A DNA stretch of 64,000 bases from Mesorhizobium_K quangtriensis (GTDB lineage: Bacteria; Pseudomonadota; Alphaproteobacteria; Rhizobiales; Rhizobiaceae): assembly GCF_040081925.1 (NCBI RefSeq), contig NZ_JBEBMF010000002.1, forward strand, positions 372,001-436,000, read 5' to 3'. Under the pieces are notes generated by a model. It saw only the letters and a program-made list of their open reading frames with translations, was not told the origin of the DNA and searched no databases. Position numbers and translations under genes: made by a program. Below, piece by piece: positions 24,764 to 35,080 of the stretch (its first letter is position 1; each line of letters begins with the position of its first letter).

Positions 24764-27325
24764 TCAGCTCCTCGGCTTCAGGTTCTCCGGATCGTAGAGC
24801 GGCTTGTAGCCGACGGCTGCGACCTCCACGGGAAAGCTTTCGGCGAAATACTCGACCGCGAGCTTGCGACCTTCCTGGCAATAAGCCCACGGCAGATAGG
24901 CAAGCGCGATGTTCTTGCCCAGCGTCGGACCGTAAGCGACGGAGGTCGTGTAGGAGCGGCGACCGAGTTCGTCGACCAGCACCTCACCGGTGGCGGGGTC
25001 GAGGACCGGCATCATCCCGACGGGATAACGGACTACGCCCTTGGCGTCTTTCGTGTCGGTCAGGACCAGCGTGCACAGCATGGCCGGCTGGTGGTCGCGG
25101 GCCTTGTATTCGAGGTGCTTCGCCTTGCCGCGGAAATCGACGTCCTTGACCTTTGGACGGGCAAGATCGGACTCGATGAGATTGTACTGCGTCAGCAGGT
25201 CCGCGTTCTGCAGCCGCAGGCTCTTTTCCATGCGCCGGGAGTTGGCGTAGGTCTCGACGCCGAAGGGCATGACGCCGGTGGCGCGGAGCGCATCCCAGAC
25301 GGCAAGACCGTCCTCATATTTCATGTGCAGTTCCCAGCCCTGCTCACCGACATAGGAGATGCGGAAAGCCGTGACCGGCTTGCCCGCGATCTCGATCTGC
25401 CTGATCGCTGCGAAGGCAAAGTTTTCGGGGTCGAGCCCGGCCGGATCGGCGACAACCTTTTTCAGCGTCTGGCGAGCATTGGGGCCCCAGATGCCGATCG
25501 TGATGTATTTCTCGGACGTGTCGGTGATCTTTACGTCGAGGCCGCGATCCTCGGCAACGCGCTTCATGTAGTGGAAGTCGCGCGGGCCGGCGTCGGCGCC
25601 GTTCACGAGGCGGCAGCGGTCGGCCATGCGGAACACGGTGAAGTCAGCTCGCACCATTCCCTCATCGTCGAGGAAGTGGGTGTAGATGCCCTTGCCGATA
25701 TTGGCGTCGCCGCCGATCCTCGCGGCGCAAAGCCATTCGAGCAGTTCGACATGGTCGGGCCCTTCGATGTCGACCATGTGGAAATGGCTGAGGTTCACGA
25801 TGCCGCAATCCTCGCTCATGGCGAGATGCTCGGCGTTCGACACGCGCCAGAAATGTCTGGCATCCCACTCGTTTTCGCGGACGGGCACCCGGTTGCCGTA
25901 CTTTTCCAGCAGGTGATCGTTGGCGGCGTAGCCGTGAGCGCGTTCCCAGCCGCCAAGCTCCATGAAATGTCCGCCGAGTTCTTTCTCGCGTTCGTAGAAG
26001 GGCGAGCGCTTGATGTTGCGGCCGGTCCCGTACGGCTCGCGCGGATGGACCGCAGGATAGTATATCTTCTGCGCGGCTTCGCGCGTGCGGCCTTCGATAA
26101 AATCCTCGGTCAACTGGTGCGGGTAGAAGCGCGAATAGTCGATCGAGTTGTGGTCGATCTCGGTGCGTCCGTCGGTCATCCAGTCGGCGATCAGCTTGCC
26201 GTAGCCGGGACCGTCCTTGACCCAGATGGCGACGCAGTACCAGAGTCCCCGCACCTTCTGGCTCTCGCCGCAGGACGGCCCGCCAGCGGCCGAAACCTGC
26301 AGCAGGCCGTTGAAGGAATGGCCCTCGTTGTAGCCGATTTCGCCGAGGATGGGGGTCAGTTCGATAGCGCGCTCCAGCGGCTCGATGATCTGTTCCATGT
26401 CGAGGTCGCGCTGCGACGGCGACAGGCGCGCCTGGTTCTTTTCGAGGATGTCGCGCGGATGGCAGAGGCGCGGATTGTCCGTCTCGTAATAGCCCCACTC
26501 GATCTGGCCGCCCTCGGTGGTCTTGGGGTCGCCGGTGTCGCGCATGTAGGCCGAATTGCCCTGGTCGCGCAGCAGCGGATAGCCGATCTCCTTGCCCGTG
26601 CCTGCAAATTCCTCGAAGGGACCGAAGAAGGTCAGCGGGTGATCGACCGGCATCACCGGCAGATCCTCGCCGACCATTTCCGCGATCAGCCGCCCCCAGA
26701 TGCCGGCACAGACGATGACGTAGTCGGCCTCGATGGTTCCGCGAGGCGTGACGACGCCCTTGATGCGACCGTTCTCGACGATCAGTGACTGGGCGGGCGT
26801 GTTGGAGAAGGTGCGCAGCTTGCCGGTCTTTTCGGCAGCGTCGACGAGCTTGCCGGCGACCGTCTGCGAACGCGGCACGACAAGGCCTGCATCCGGGTCG
26901 AACATGCCGCCCATGACCTTGTCTTCCTCGATCAGGGGGAAGAGCTTTTTGATCTCGGCGGGCGAAACATAGTGCGCGCGCGTGCCAAACGCCTTGGCAG
27001 AAGAAAGCTTGCGCTTGATCTCGTCCATCCAGAAATCGTGGCCGGTGCGCGCGACCTCAAGACCGCCGATACGGGCGTAGTGCCCCATCTTTTCGTAGAA
27101 ATCGATGGAATACTGGGTCGTCCAGACGGATAGATAATCGTGGCTCGTCGTGTAGCAGAAGTCGGACGCGTGGGCCGTGGAGCCGATGTCGGTCGGGATG
27201 CCCGACTTGTCGATGCCGACGATGTCGTCCCAGCCGCGCTCGATCAGGTGATGCGCGATCGACGCGCCGACGATGCCGCCCTGCCCGATGATGACGACCT
27301 TCGCCTTTGACGGAAACTCTGCCAT
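24764..27325 (-). CDS. FAD-dependent oxidoreductase with GcvT domain, DMGDH-like
   Basis: An 853-residue cytosolic enzyme. Residues 1-390 hold the DAO fold (FAD loop GQGGIVG, and STAHAS with the His that carries FAD in dimethylglycine dehydrogenase). About residues 395-440 are the FAO-M linker. Residues about 450-850 form the GcvT folate-binding and C-terminal barrel parts (GWELHMKYEDGLAVWDAL, FGVETYANSRRMEKSLR). Family members oxidise N-methyl amino acids and transfer the formaldehyde to THF as methylene-THF. The ATG at 27325 with GGAG is preferred over a GTG at 27331. This paralogue is the most divergent of three in the window, so its substrate may differ (dimethylglycine, sarcosine or another N-methyl amine). 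Confidence 0.88.
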   Translation of the reverse strand: MAEFPSKAKVVIIGQGGIVGASIAHHLIERGWDDIVGIDKSGIPTDIGSTAHASDFCYTTSHDYLSVWTTQYSIDFYEKMGHYARIGGLEVARTGHDFWMDEIKRKLSSAKAFGTRAHYVSPAEIKKLFPLIEEDKVMGGMFDPDAGLVVPRSQTVAGKLVDAAEKTGKLRTFSNTPAQSLIVENGRIKGVVTPRGTIEADYVIVCAGIWGRLIAEMVGEDLPVMPVDHPLTFFGPFEEFAGTGKEIGYPLLRDQGNSAYMRDTGDPKTTEGGQIEWGYYETDNPRLCHPRDILEKNQARLSPSQRDLDMEQIIEPLERAIELTPILGEIGYNEGHSFNGLLQVSAAGGPSCGESQKVRGLWYCVAIWVKDGPGYGKLIADWMTDGRTEIDHNSIDYSRFYPHQLTEDFIEGRTREAAQKIYYPAVHPREPYGTGRNIKRSPFYEREKELGGHFMELGGWERAHGYAANDHLLEKYGNRVPVRENEWDARHFWRVSNAEHLAMSEDCGIVNLSHFHMVDIEGPDHVELLEWLCAARIGGDANIGKGIYTHFLDDEGMVRADFTVFRMADRCRLVNGADAGPRDFHYMKRVAEDRGLDVKITDTSEKYITIGIWGPNARQTLKKVVADPAGLDPENFAFAAIRQIEIAGKPVTAFRISYVGEQGWELHMKYEDGLAVWDALRATGVMPFGVETYANSRRMEKSLRLQNADLLTQYNLIESDLARPKVKDVDFRGKAKHLEYKARDHQPAMLCTLVLTDTKDAKGVVRYPVGMMPVLDPATGEVLVDELGRRSYTTSVAYGPTLGKNIALAYLPWAYCQEGRKLAVEYFAESFPVEVAAVGYKPLYDPENLKPRS

Positions 27326-27435
27326 TGCCACGACTCCGAGGATTTTCGCGGCAGACTATAGAGCGGCAATCGGATCGGGTTGAAGCCTGTTTGCGACATC
27401 GCGCCAATACGGCGCGACCAACCGTGTCACAAACG

Positions 27436-27462
27436 AAAAGGCCGGGCATAGCCCGGCCTTTT
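27436..27462. terminator. Strong bidirectional terminator
   Basis: Twelve-bp perfect arms AAAAGGCCGGGC (27436-27447) and GCCCGGCCTTTT (27451-27462) with an ATA loop. It follows the small secreted-protein gene on the minus strand and ends in T-runs in both directions. Confidence 0.85.
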
Positions 27463-27481
27463 ACACGACGTGGCGAAGCGC

Positions 27482-27745
27482 CTACTTGATGCGGGCGACG
27501 CCGCCCTTGATCTCGATCGTCTCGCTGCCGGTCAGCGCTTCGATGTCGCCGTTCGGCAGCGTCACGAAGCAGCCTGCAGCGCAGAAATCTGCGGTTTCGC
27601 CGCCACCGACGACGAGTTCGGATTTGCTGCCGCCCTCGGTGACGATCAGCGTGCGTGGTTCGCTGTCGAGATTGACCGCGCTCGCCGCATGTGCGGACAC
27701 GCCGCCAGCCAGCAGCAAGGTCGTGGCGACTAGGGTCCTGAGCAT
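27482..27745 (-). CDS. Small secreted protein
   Basis: An 87-residue protein with a signal peptide (residues 1-20, cleavage near VSAHAAS). The mature 65 residues include two cysteines four apart (DFCAAGCF) and a beta-rich pattern (LIVTEGGSKSELVVGGGE, IEALTGSETIEIKGG). It is probably periplasmic and resembles short hypothetical proteins of rhizobia, with no function known. It is a single gene closed by a strong terminator. Confidence 0.7.
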   Translation of the reverse strand: MLRTLVATTLLLAGGVSAHAASAVNLDSEPRTLIVTEGGSKSELVVGGGETADFCAAGCFVTLPNGDIEALTGSETIEIKGGVARIK

Positions 27746-27862
27746 TTCATTTTCGGCTTTCGCCGCCTCTGTTGCGGGGCCAACAGCCCCTTTTCGGCGA
27801 CCTTATAGGACAACCAATCTGAACGGCAACTGAATGCCACGTTCACGCCACAATCGGGAAAC

Positions 27863-30340
27863 TCAGGATGGATCCGGCTTGCGTACCCGCGAGCCCCGGC
27901 GCTTTGCTACGGCTTTCCGCTCGGCCAGAGCCGCCTCCTCAAGAGCCTTCTTCTCAATCAGCTCCGCTTCGTCGCGCTCGTCGTCGGTCGGCCAGGCGTC
28001 CTGCGGCTTGGGCATCTCCGCGCGTGGCGTTGACGGGATTTCGATGCCCTCGGAATCGAAGACGTCCAGGATGGCGAAACGGATGTCGTTCTGTACCCCA
28101 CCGCCATTGGTCACGTCGCCGAGGAAGACGCGAACTTCGAATTCGAGCGCCGACGGACCGAAATTCGCAAACGAGACGAAGGGCTCGGGATTTCTCAGCA
28201 CCAGCGGATGATTCCGGGCGATCTCGAGAAGCACGGCATGAACGCGCTTGGCGTCCGTGCCATAGGCAACGCCGACCTTGATGTCGACGCGACCCAGCTT
28301 GTTACGATGGGTCCAGTTGCCGACCGCGCTGTTTATCAGCTGCGAGTTCGGCAGGATGACGCTCTGGCGCTGGAACGTCTCGATTTCGGTGGCGCGGACG
28401 CTGATCTTCTTGACCGTGCCCGAAACATCGCCCGCGACGATCCAGTCACCTGCCTTGAAGGGACGCTCAGCGAGAAGGATCAAGCCCGACACGAAGTTGG
28501 ATACGACGTTCTGAAGGCCAAAACCGATACCGAGCGACAGACCACCTGCGATGAGGGCGAAGCTGGAGAGGTCGATGCCCGCCGAGGAAATCGCTATCAG
28601 CGCCGCGAGTGCGAGACCGGCATAGCCGACCACGGTCCTAATCGAATTGCGTACGCCGGTGTCGAGCCGACCACGTGCCATCACGGAGCCGTCGAGCCAA
28701 CCTTGGAACCAGCGGGTGACGAAGTAGCCAACGATGAAAACGACGATGCCGGTGAGGATGCCGACCGGCGAGAAGCGGAACGTGCCGATGCTGAAACCGG
28801 AGCCGAGCTTGTAGGCCCAGGCCTGGATATCGCCGGGCTGGAAGCCCCACATGAACAGGATCAGCGGCAGGAAGACGAGCAGCACCAAAAGGTTGATGGC
28901 GAGGCTGACGACCAGGCCGAATTGGTCGAGCGTGGTTGGGTCAGTATTCGACTTGGCGGTCAGCCAGCGCCCCACGGAGGTCTCGGCAAAGCCGCCCTCC
29001 GCGCCGATCGCGCGTGCTGACAGGAAACCGATATAGGCCGTGACAAGGATGGAGCCGGTGATGACGACCTGCTGGGCCACGAAAGTCGCGAGGCCGATAT
29101 AGCCCAGCAGCGCCGTGATGATGATGAACAAGCCGAACCCTATGGCGATATAGCGCAGCCAGCCGTGCCATGGCTTCCAGTTGTCCGCCTCGTAGCGCAA
29201 CAGCCCGACAAGGACGAGCAGCGCACCGACGATGAGCGATGACAGAAAGCTCCTGACAATGGTGAGCGAAAGCGGCGAGCCCATCGTGGTGTTGACGACC
29301 GTCAGGAAGTTGTTGAAGCCGATCACCACGGCCATGGCCGTCAGCGCAAGCACCAGCCTGCGTGCCGTACGGGTGTCGATCGAAATCAGGCGCCAGTTGG
29401 GGAGGCCCGGCGACAGCGCAGCGTCGGCCAGCCTGTTGACGCAGAAGATCACGCCCACAACGGCGAAAAGCGAACTCAGGTAAATCCCGATATCACCGCG
29501 CAGAACGTTGAAATAGTTGAAGAAAAACAGCGTCGCCGCGAGAAAGACGCCGAACGTCACCGTCGGCAGCAGCGTCGACCAGAAGGCAACCGACAACCTG
29601 CTCAGATAAGACGGATCTTCGGCCGTCGGGTCTGCGTGGATCAGCCGCCTGAACACCCTCCTACCGCCGACCAGCAGCACGGCCGCGGCCGCGAGGGCGA
29701 AGAACGCCGCCGCGAGGACGGATTGGAACTTGTATTTGACGACAAAATTCAGCCAGGACGAGATAGCGCGGTAGAAATTCGTGTATTCCGCCTCGACATC
29801 ACCAAATGTCTCGCCGTCGAAGGCCTGTGTCAGCGAATAGCGCTTGGTCAGCACGTTGCGGAACAGTTCGCTGCGGAGTTCGCCGATCCGTTCGATCAGC
29901 CCGTTGACGCGGATCGACAGCGACTCGGCCAGGCCGAGTACGGCATTGATCTCGCCTTTTTCGGTCAGCAGCCCTTCGCGCTCGACGGAGACAATGTCGA
30001 GTTCCTGCTGGCCCTCGGGCGGAGCAGGGCCAAGCTGGTCCAGCCGCGCATTGATCTCTGCCAGCCGGGGGCGAAACGCCACAGCACTCGAGAATAGCTC
30101 GCGCGCCAGCTCTTCCAGCTTCAGCCTTATTTCGACAAGCTTGCCGTCCTGCTCGCTGTTTGCGGCAATGTCCTTCTCAAGCGCGTCCGCACGCGCGGTG
30201 TATTCCTGGATCGTCCCGCGTTGCTGCTCAATGAGCGGGTTGGCGGTGTTGCCGAGACCTTGCGCGAAAGCCGCCGGCGCGAGGATCGCGAAGGCGAGTA
30301 CGACCAGAACGACTGTGCGCCAAAGGCGGACGAAAGGCAT
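27863..30340 (-). CDS. DUF3772 mechanosensitive ion channel, MscS/MscK-like
   Basis: An 825-residue inner-membrane protein. A signal peptide (residues 1-26) is followed by a periplasmic coiled-coil domain with DUF3772 (about 35-190). About ten membrane helices come next (200-600). The MscS core holds the pore helix with GLSLGIGFGLQNVVSNFVSGLILL (about 640-665), and the cytoplasmic beta and alpha/beta domains (GDWIVAGDVSGTVKKISVR, VILPNSQLINSAVGNW) follow. It would release solutes on hypoosmotic shock. The C-terminal 60 residues are charged. The frame is open upstream to 31837, but that part mirrors soxB on the other strand. The ATG at 30340 gives the signal peptide. Confidence 0.88.
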   Translation of the reverse strand: MPFVRLWRTVVLVVLAFAILAPAAFAQGLGNTANPLIEQQRGTIQEYTARADALEKDIAANSEQDGKLVEIRLKLEELARELFSSAVAFRPRLAEINARLDQLGPAPPEGQQELDIVSVEREGLLTEKGEINAVLGLAESLSIRVNGLIERIGELRSELFRNVLTKRYSLTQAFDGETFGDVEAEYTNFYRAISSWLNFVVKYKFQSVLAAAFFALAAAAVLLVGGRRVFRRLIHADPTAEDPSYLSRLSVAFWSTLLPTVTFGVFLAATLFFFNYFNVLRGDIGIYLSSLFAVVGVIFCVNRLADAALSPGLPNWRLISIDTRTARRLVLALTAMAVVIGFNNFLTVVNTTMGSPLSLTIVRSFLSSLIVGALLVLVGLLRYEADNWKPWHGWLRYIAIGFGLFIIITALLGYIGLATFVAQQVVITGSILVTAYIGFLSARAIGAEGGFAETSVGRWLTAKSNTDPTTLDQFGLVVSLAINLLVLLVFLPLILFMWGFQPGDIQAWAYKLGSGFSIGTFRFSPVGILTGIVVFIVGYFVTRWFQGWLDGSVMARGRLDTGVRNSIRTVVGYAGLALAALIAISSAGIDLSSFALIAGGLSLGIGFGLQNVVSNFVSGLILLAERPFKAGDWIVAGDVSGTVKKISVRATEIETFQRQSVILPNSQLINSAVGNWTHRNKLGRVDIKVGVAYGTDAKRVHAVLLEIARNHPLVLRNPEPFVSFANFGPSALEFEVRVFLGDVTNGGGVQNDIRFAILDVFDSEGIEIPSTPRAEMPKPQDAWPTDDERDEAELIEKKALEEAALAERKAVAKRRGSRVRKPDPS

Positions 30341-30544
30341 GGAACCCCTGATAAACCTTGCAGTTCGACCGAACCGCAAGCAGACTACTTCCCGGACCTG
30401 TAAAGACGCGGCCCTTGATAAAGACACCCGTAAGGGCGGGCAAGTCGCCTTGATCCAAGGGGGTCGGCCATGCGAAAGGCAATGGCGCAATCCTGACCTT
30501 GGCACAAAGGGCTGCCTTGTAGTCTGCGCTCCTTCCAGAGAACC

Positions 30545-31813
30545 ATGGCAACAATGCGGGAATATTCGGCCTATACGCTTCTGAAGAACGCGCTGAGCGG
30601 AAACAGCGACTGGAAGCCGGCGTGGCGGAAGCCCGATCCGAAGCCGAGCTACGACGTGATCGTGATCGGCGGTGGCGGGCACGGCCTGTCGACAGCCTAC
30701 TACCTCGCCAAAGAGCACGGCATCACCAACGTTGCCGTTCTGGAGAAGGGTTATCTTGGTTCCGGTAATGTCGGCCGCAACACGACCGCCGTGCGCTCCA
30801 ACTACCTGCTGCCGGAAAACCATCGCTTCTATGAGCATTCGATGGATTTGTGGGAGAACCTCTCCCACGACTTGAACTACAACGTGATGTTCTCGCAGCG
30901 CGGCTGCCTCAACCTCGCGCACACGCCGGGGCAACTGGACGAGTATGTGCGGCGCGGCAATGCGCTGCGCCATTCGGGCATCGATTCCGAACTGATGTCG
31001 GTCGCGCAGATCAAGAAGCTGGTGCCGGCGCTCGACACCTCCGGCTCGGCCAGATTCCCCATCCTCGGCGGTGTCATGCAGTGGAGCGCGGGCACCGCGC
31101 GCCACGATGCTGTCGCATGGGGCTATGCGCGCGGCGCGGACCGGCGCGGCGTCGATATCATCGAGAATTGCGAGGTAACCGGCTTCCTGCGCGACGGCGA
31201 TCAGGTAACCGGCGTCACCACTTCGCGCGGCGAGATAAGGGCGAAAAAGGTGGCCGTCGCGGTCGCCGGTAGCACCGGCCGCGTCATGAAGCTCGCCGGC
31301 ATCGAGACGATGCCGATAGAAAGCCAGGTGCTTCAGGCCTTTGTGTCGGAGTCGCTGAAACCCATCCTCGACACCGTGCTGACCTTCGGCATGGGGCATT
31401 TCTATGCGGCTCAGTCCGACAAGGGCGGCCTTGTCTATGGCGGCGCGCTCGACGGCTACAACAGCTATGCCCAGCGCGGTAGCCTGCCTCTGGTCGAGGA
31501 AGTGCATTCGGAGATGCTGGCGCTGTTCCCGAGCTTCGCCAGCCTGCGCGTGCTGCGCTCTTGGGGCGGCTTGTGCGACATGTCGATGGATGGTTCGCCG
31601 ATCATCACGACGGGCCCCCTGCCCGGCATGTATCTCAATGCCGGCTGGTGCTACGGCGGCTTCAAGGCGACGCCGGCTTCGGGATGGTGCTTTGCGTGGA
31701 CGATCGCCAAGGACGAACCGCATGCGCTGAACGCCCCCTTCACGCTCGACCGGTTCCAGCGCGGCATCCTGATCGACGACAAGGGTCAGGGCGCGACGCC
31801 CAACCTGCACTGA
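30545..31813 (+). CDS. soxB: Sarcosine oxidase subunit beta
   Basis: A 422-residue catalytic subunit of heterotetrameric sarcosine oxidase, which demethylates sarcosine to glycine in the cytosol with THF and oxygen. An N-terminal extension of about 35 residues precedes the FAD loop VIVIGGGGHGLSTAYYLAKEHG (first Gly at residue 42). His187 in GTARHDAVAW is the expected covalent FMN attachment. The C-terminal substrate-domain features are WGGLCDMSMDGSPII and GFKATPASG. It is first in soxBDAG. The start is preceded by CAGAGAACC rather than a perfect site. The 204-nt upstream gap, shared with the divergent mechanosensitive channel gene, should carry its promoter. Confidence 0.93.
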   Translation: MATMREYSAYTLLKNALSGNSDWKPAWRKPDPKPSYDVIVIGGGGHGLSTAYYLAKEHGITNVAVLEKGYLGSGNVGRNTTAVRSNYLLPENHRFYEHSMDLWENLSHDLNYNVMFSQRGCLNLAHTPGQLDEYVRRGNALRHSGIDSELMSVAQIKKLVPALDTSGSARFPILGGVMQWSAGTARHDAVAWGYARGADRRGVDIIENCEVTGFLRDGDQVTGVTTSRGEIRAKKVAVAVAGSTGRVMKLAGIETMPIESQVLQAFVSESLKPILDTVLTFGMGHFYAAQSDKGGLVYGGALDGYNSYAQRGSLPLVEEVHSEMLALFPSFASLRVLRSWGGLCDMSMDGSPIITTGPLPGMYLNAGWCYGGFKATPASGWCFAWTIAKDEPHALNAPFTLDRFQRGILIDDKGQGATPNLH

Positions 31814-31826
31814 GGGAGGGACAGAC

Positions 31827-32105
31827 ATGATCATCACCTGCCCCTTCTGCGGCCCGCGCGACTCCTCCGAATTTGTCTATCGCGAGGAAGGCGGACGCAC
31901 GCGACCGGATCCTAGCTCGACCGACCAGGCAGCCTGGAACGCCTACATCTATGAGCGCGTGAACACGGCCGGCGACCACGAGGAGACATGGCAGCATTCC
32001 GGCGGCTGCCGGTCGCATCTCAGGGTTTTGCGCAACACGGTGACGCACAAGATACTGGACGTGACGCTGGCGCGCGAAACCGGCAAGGTGGAGAAGCCGG
32101 CATGA
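31827..32105 (+). CDS. soxD: Sarcosine oxidase subunit delta
   Basis: A 92-residue zinc-binding small subunit. The probable zinc ligands are Cys5, Cys8, His57 and Cys61 (MIITCPFCG and WQHSGGC), as in the known structure. It has a GGAGGG site before the ATG, and its stop overlaps the soxA start by 4 nt. It stabilises the alpha/beta/gamma/delta complex. Confidence 0.93.
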   Translation: MIITCPFCGPRDSSEFVYREEGGRTRPDPSSTDQAAWNAYIYERVNTAGDHEETWQHSGGCRSHLRVLRNTVTHKILDVTLARETGKVEKPA

Positions 32106-35080
32106 GCCCGCGTCGCGCCACCAGCGGCGGGCTGATCGACCGCTCGCGCAGCATCCGCTTCAGTTTCGACGGGCAGGAATTCACGGGCCATCCGGGCGAC
32201 ACGCTGGCTTCCGCACTGCTCGCCAACGGCGTCACCCTGCTCGGACGCTCTTTCAAATGTCACCGCCCGCGTGGCCTGCTCGCAGCAGGCGTCGACGAGC
32301 CGAATGCGCTGGTCACGATCCTGCGCGGCGAGGCGCGCGAACCCAACATCCAGGGGACGATGCTGGAGATTTACGACGGCCTGAAAGTCGTCAGCCAGAA
32401 CCGTTTTCCGTCATTGGGGCTGGATGTCGGCGCGATCAACCAGCTTGGCGGCAAAGTCCTCGGCGCCGGCTTCTACTACAAGACATTCATGGGGCCAGTG
32501 ATCGGGCCGCTGAAAGGCACGCGTTTCTGGATGTTCAGCGAACATTTCATTCGCCGCGCCGCAGGTCTCGGCAAGGCGGGCACGGCTGCCGATCCTTCGC
32601 GATACGAGCGCATGAACGCCTTCTGCGACTTGCTGGTGGTTGGCTCAGGACCGGCGGGGCTGATGGCTGCGAAGGCAGCGGGGGAAATCGGCAAACGGAT
32701 CATTCTGGCCGAGCAGGACGCACGCTTCGGCGGATCGGCCAACTGGAGCGACGAGACGATCGACGGACAGCCCGCTAGCGATTGGGCGGCAGCGACCGTG
32801 CGCGAACTGGCGCGGATGCCCAATGTCCGCGTCCTGCCGCGTACGAGCGTCTGGGGTTACTACGACGGCAACACAATCGCGGCGCTGGAGCGCGTGACCG
32901 ACCACAAGCCATCGCCGCGCAGGGGCGAGCCGCGCCAGCGCCACTGGACGATCCGGGCCGGCACGGTCGTGCTGGCGACAGGCGCGTTCGAACGGCCGCT
33001 GGTGTTTCCGGGCAATGATCGCCCGGGCGTGATGCTGGCGAATGCTGCCGAGCGCTACGCGGCCGAATATGGCGTCATGCCCGGCGAAAAGATTGCGGTC
33101 CTGACCAACAATGATGGAGCCTATCGTTCCGCATTGGCTCTGCGCGAGGCTGGTTGCCAGGTCGTCGCAATCATCGATGTCCGCGCGGAAATCTCCGAGA
33201 CAGCGCGCGCGATCGCGGTGCGGACCGGCGCTGAAATCCTCACCGGGCGCGCCGTGACCGCGACCGAAGGCGGCAAGAAGCTCCACTGCATCAAGGTGCA
33301 GGCCTTCGACGCGGCGACGGGCCAGATCAGCGGCGATCCGCGCAGCATCGATGTCGATTGCCTGCTGATGTCGGGCGGCTGGTCGCCGGTCATCAATCTC
33401 GCAAGCCAGGCAGGCGCGAAGGCGGAATGGAACGAAAGGCTGCAGGCCTTCCTGCCGCCAAAGGATACCGACGGCTGGGTTGGCGCTGGCGGTTTCAACG
33501 GGACGTTCTCGCTGGACGCCGCGCTTTCGGAAGGCTTTGCGGCTGGTGGCGGGACGGACACGGGCCTGCTGCCCGCGACTTCGAGCGACGACCTCGATAT
33601 CGCCCCTGCCCCGGTCTTCGAGATCGCCGCAAAGGGCAAGGCGTTCGTCGACTTCCAGCACGATGTGACATCGGACGACGTGCGTCTGGCGCACCGTGAA
33701 GGCTTCCAGTCGGTCGAGCATCTGAAGCGCTACACGACGCTCGGCATGGCGACCGACCAGGGCAAGACGTCGAACGTTCCGGGGCTTGCCATCATGGCAA
33801 ATGCGCTGGGCAAGCAGATCCCGGAGGTCGGCACGACGCGCTTCCGCCCACCTTTCGCTCCGGTGACCATCGGCGCGCTCGCGGCCGAGCGCTACGGCGA
33901 GATCAGGCCGGAGCGGCTGACGCCGATGCACGACTGGCATGTCGAGAACGGCGCGACGCTCTATTCCGCAGGCCTGTGGCATCGTCCGATGATCTTCGGC
34001 CTGCCCGGAGAGACGGTCGAGCAGGCCTATGTGCGCGAGGCGCGGACAACGCGAGAAGCAGCCGGCATCGCGGATGTCTCGACTCTCGGCAAGATCGCCG
34101 TGCAGGGACCGGACGCAGCGGACTTTCTCGATCGCATCTACACCAACATGTTCTCGACCCTGCCCGTCGGCAAGGCGCGCTACGGGCTGATGCTGCGCGA
34201 GGACGGGCTCGTCCTGGATGACGGCACGACATGGCGACTGGCCGAACACGACTTCCTGATGACCACCACCACCGCCAACGCCGGCAAGGTGATGCAGCAT
34301 CTGGAATACCTGCTGGACGTGATCTGGCCGGAGCTGAAGGTGACGCTGACCTCGGTCACCGACCAATGGGCGGGCGCCTCGATTGCGGGCCCGAAGTCGA
34401 GGGACATTCTCGCCGCCTGCGTGACCGGAACGAAGGTCGACAACGAGACACTGCCCTTCATGGGCATCGTCCATGGCGAGATCGACCGGGCGCCCGTCAT
34501 GATCTGCCGCCTCTCCTTCTCTGGCGAACTGGCCTACGAAGTCTATTCCGGCGCGGGTCACGGCACCCATGTGTGGCAAGCACTGACCGCGGCTGGCAAG
34601 CCATTCGGGCTGGTCCCGTATGGCCTGGAGGCGCTGGGCACCATGCGCATCGAGAAAGGCCATGTCACGGGCGCCGAGATCGACGGCCGCGTCACGGCGC
34701 GCGATCTGCATCTCGACTGGATGCTGTCGAAGAAGAAGCCGTTCGTCGGCTCGATGATGATGGACCGTGAAGGGCTCGTCGCGCCGGACCGGCTGCAACT
34801 CGTCGGCATCCTCTCGCGCGACAACATTCCGCTCAACGGCGGCGCGCACATAGTCGAGGAACTCGACCGCGACAATCCCCACGGTTCGATCGGCCACCTG
34901 ACCGCGGCCTGCTATTCGCCAACGCTCGGGCAATATATCGGGTTGGCGCTGGTGAAGGCCGGCAAGTCACGCCACGGCCAGCGCGCGTTCATCTCCGACC
35001 CGCTGCGCAAGCGTTTCGGGCCGGTGGAGATCGTCAGCCACCATTTCTATGACCCGGAAGGGAAGCGCATGCATGGTTGA
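32102..35080 (+). CDS. soxA: Sarcosine oxidase subunit alpha
   Basis: A 992-residue subunit. The N-terminal ferredoxin-like domain (SIRFSFDGQEFTGHPGDT, about 17-34) lacks cluster cysteines, as is usual in SoxA. A NAD-binding region with LLVVGSGPAGLMAAKA (about residues 178-193) follows, then the C-terminal GcvT-like folate-binding domain from about residue 605 to the end (GKIAVQGPDAADFLDRIYTN, GLEALGTMRIEKGHV). The subunit channels the methylene group to THF. The ATG at 32102 overlaps the soxD stop. An open frame reaching back to 31988 is a soxD shadow. It overlaps soxG by 8 nt. Confidence 0.93.
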   Translation: MSPRRATSGGLIDRSRSIRFSFDGQEFTGHPGDTLASALLANGVTLLGRSFKCHRPRGLLAAGVDEPNALVTILRGEAREPNIQGTMLEIYDGLKVVSQNRFPSLGLDVGAINQLGGKVLGAGFYYKTFMGPVIGPLKGTRFWMFSEHFIRRAAGLGKAGTAADPSRYERMNAFCDLLVVGSGPAGLMAAKAAGEIGKRIILAEQDARFGGSANWSDETIDGQPASDWAAATVRELARMPNVRVLPRTSVWGYYDGNTIAALERVTDHKPSPRRGEPRQRHWTIRAGTVVLATGAFERPLVFPGNDRPGVMLANAAERYAAEYGVMPGEKIAVLTNNDGAYRSALALREAGCQVVAIIDVRAEISETARAIAVRTGAEILTGRAVTATEGGKKLHCIKVQAFDAATGQISGDPRSIDVDCLLMSGGWSPVINLASQAGAKAEWNERLQAFLPPKDTDGWVGAGGFNGTFSLDAALSEGFAAGGGTDTGLLPATSSDDLDIAPAPVFEIAAKGKAFVDFQHDVTSDDVRLAHREGFQSVEHLKRYTTLGMATDQGKTSNVPGLAIMANALGKQIPEVGTTRFRPPFAPVTIGALAAERYGEIRPERLTPMHDWHVENGATLYSAGLWHRPMIFGLPGETVEQAYVREARTTREAAGIADVSTLGKIAVQGPDAADFLDRIYTNMFSTLPVGKARYGLMLREDGLVLDDGTTWRLAEHDFLMTTTTANAGKVMQHLEYLLDVIWPELKVTLTSVTDQWAGASIAGPKSRDILAACVTGTKVDNETLPFMGIVHGEIDRAPVMICRLSFSGELAYEVYSGAGHGTHVWQALTAAGKPFGLVPYGLEALGTMRIEKGHVTGAEIDGRVTARDLHLDWMLSKKKPFVGSMMMDREGLVAPDRLQLVGILSRDNIPLNGGAHIVEELDRDNPHGSIGHLTAACYSPTLGQYIGLALVKAGKSRHGQRAFISDPLRKRFGPVEIVSHHFYDPEGKRMHG

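Noticed and set aside
24581..26788. 735-residue plus-strand open frame opposite a demethylase gene
   Set aside because: A shadow of the DMGDH-like gene in GC-rich DNA, with no domain signature.
30341..31837. Long minus-strand open frame joined to the mechanosensitive channel gene
   Set aside because: It mirrors soxB on the other strand, has no family similarity, and the signal peptide of the channel starts at the ATG at 30340.
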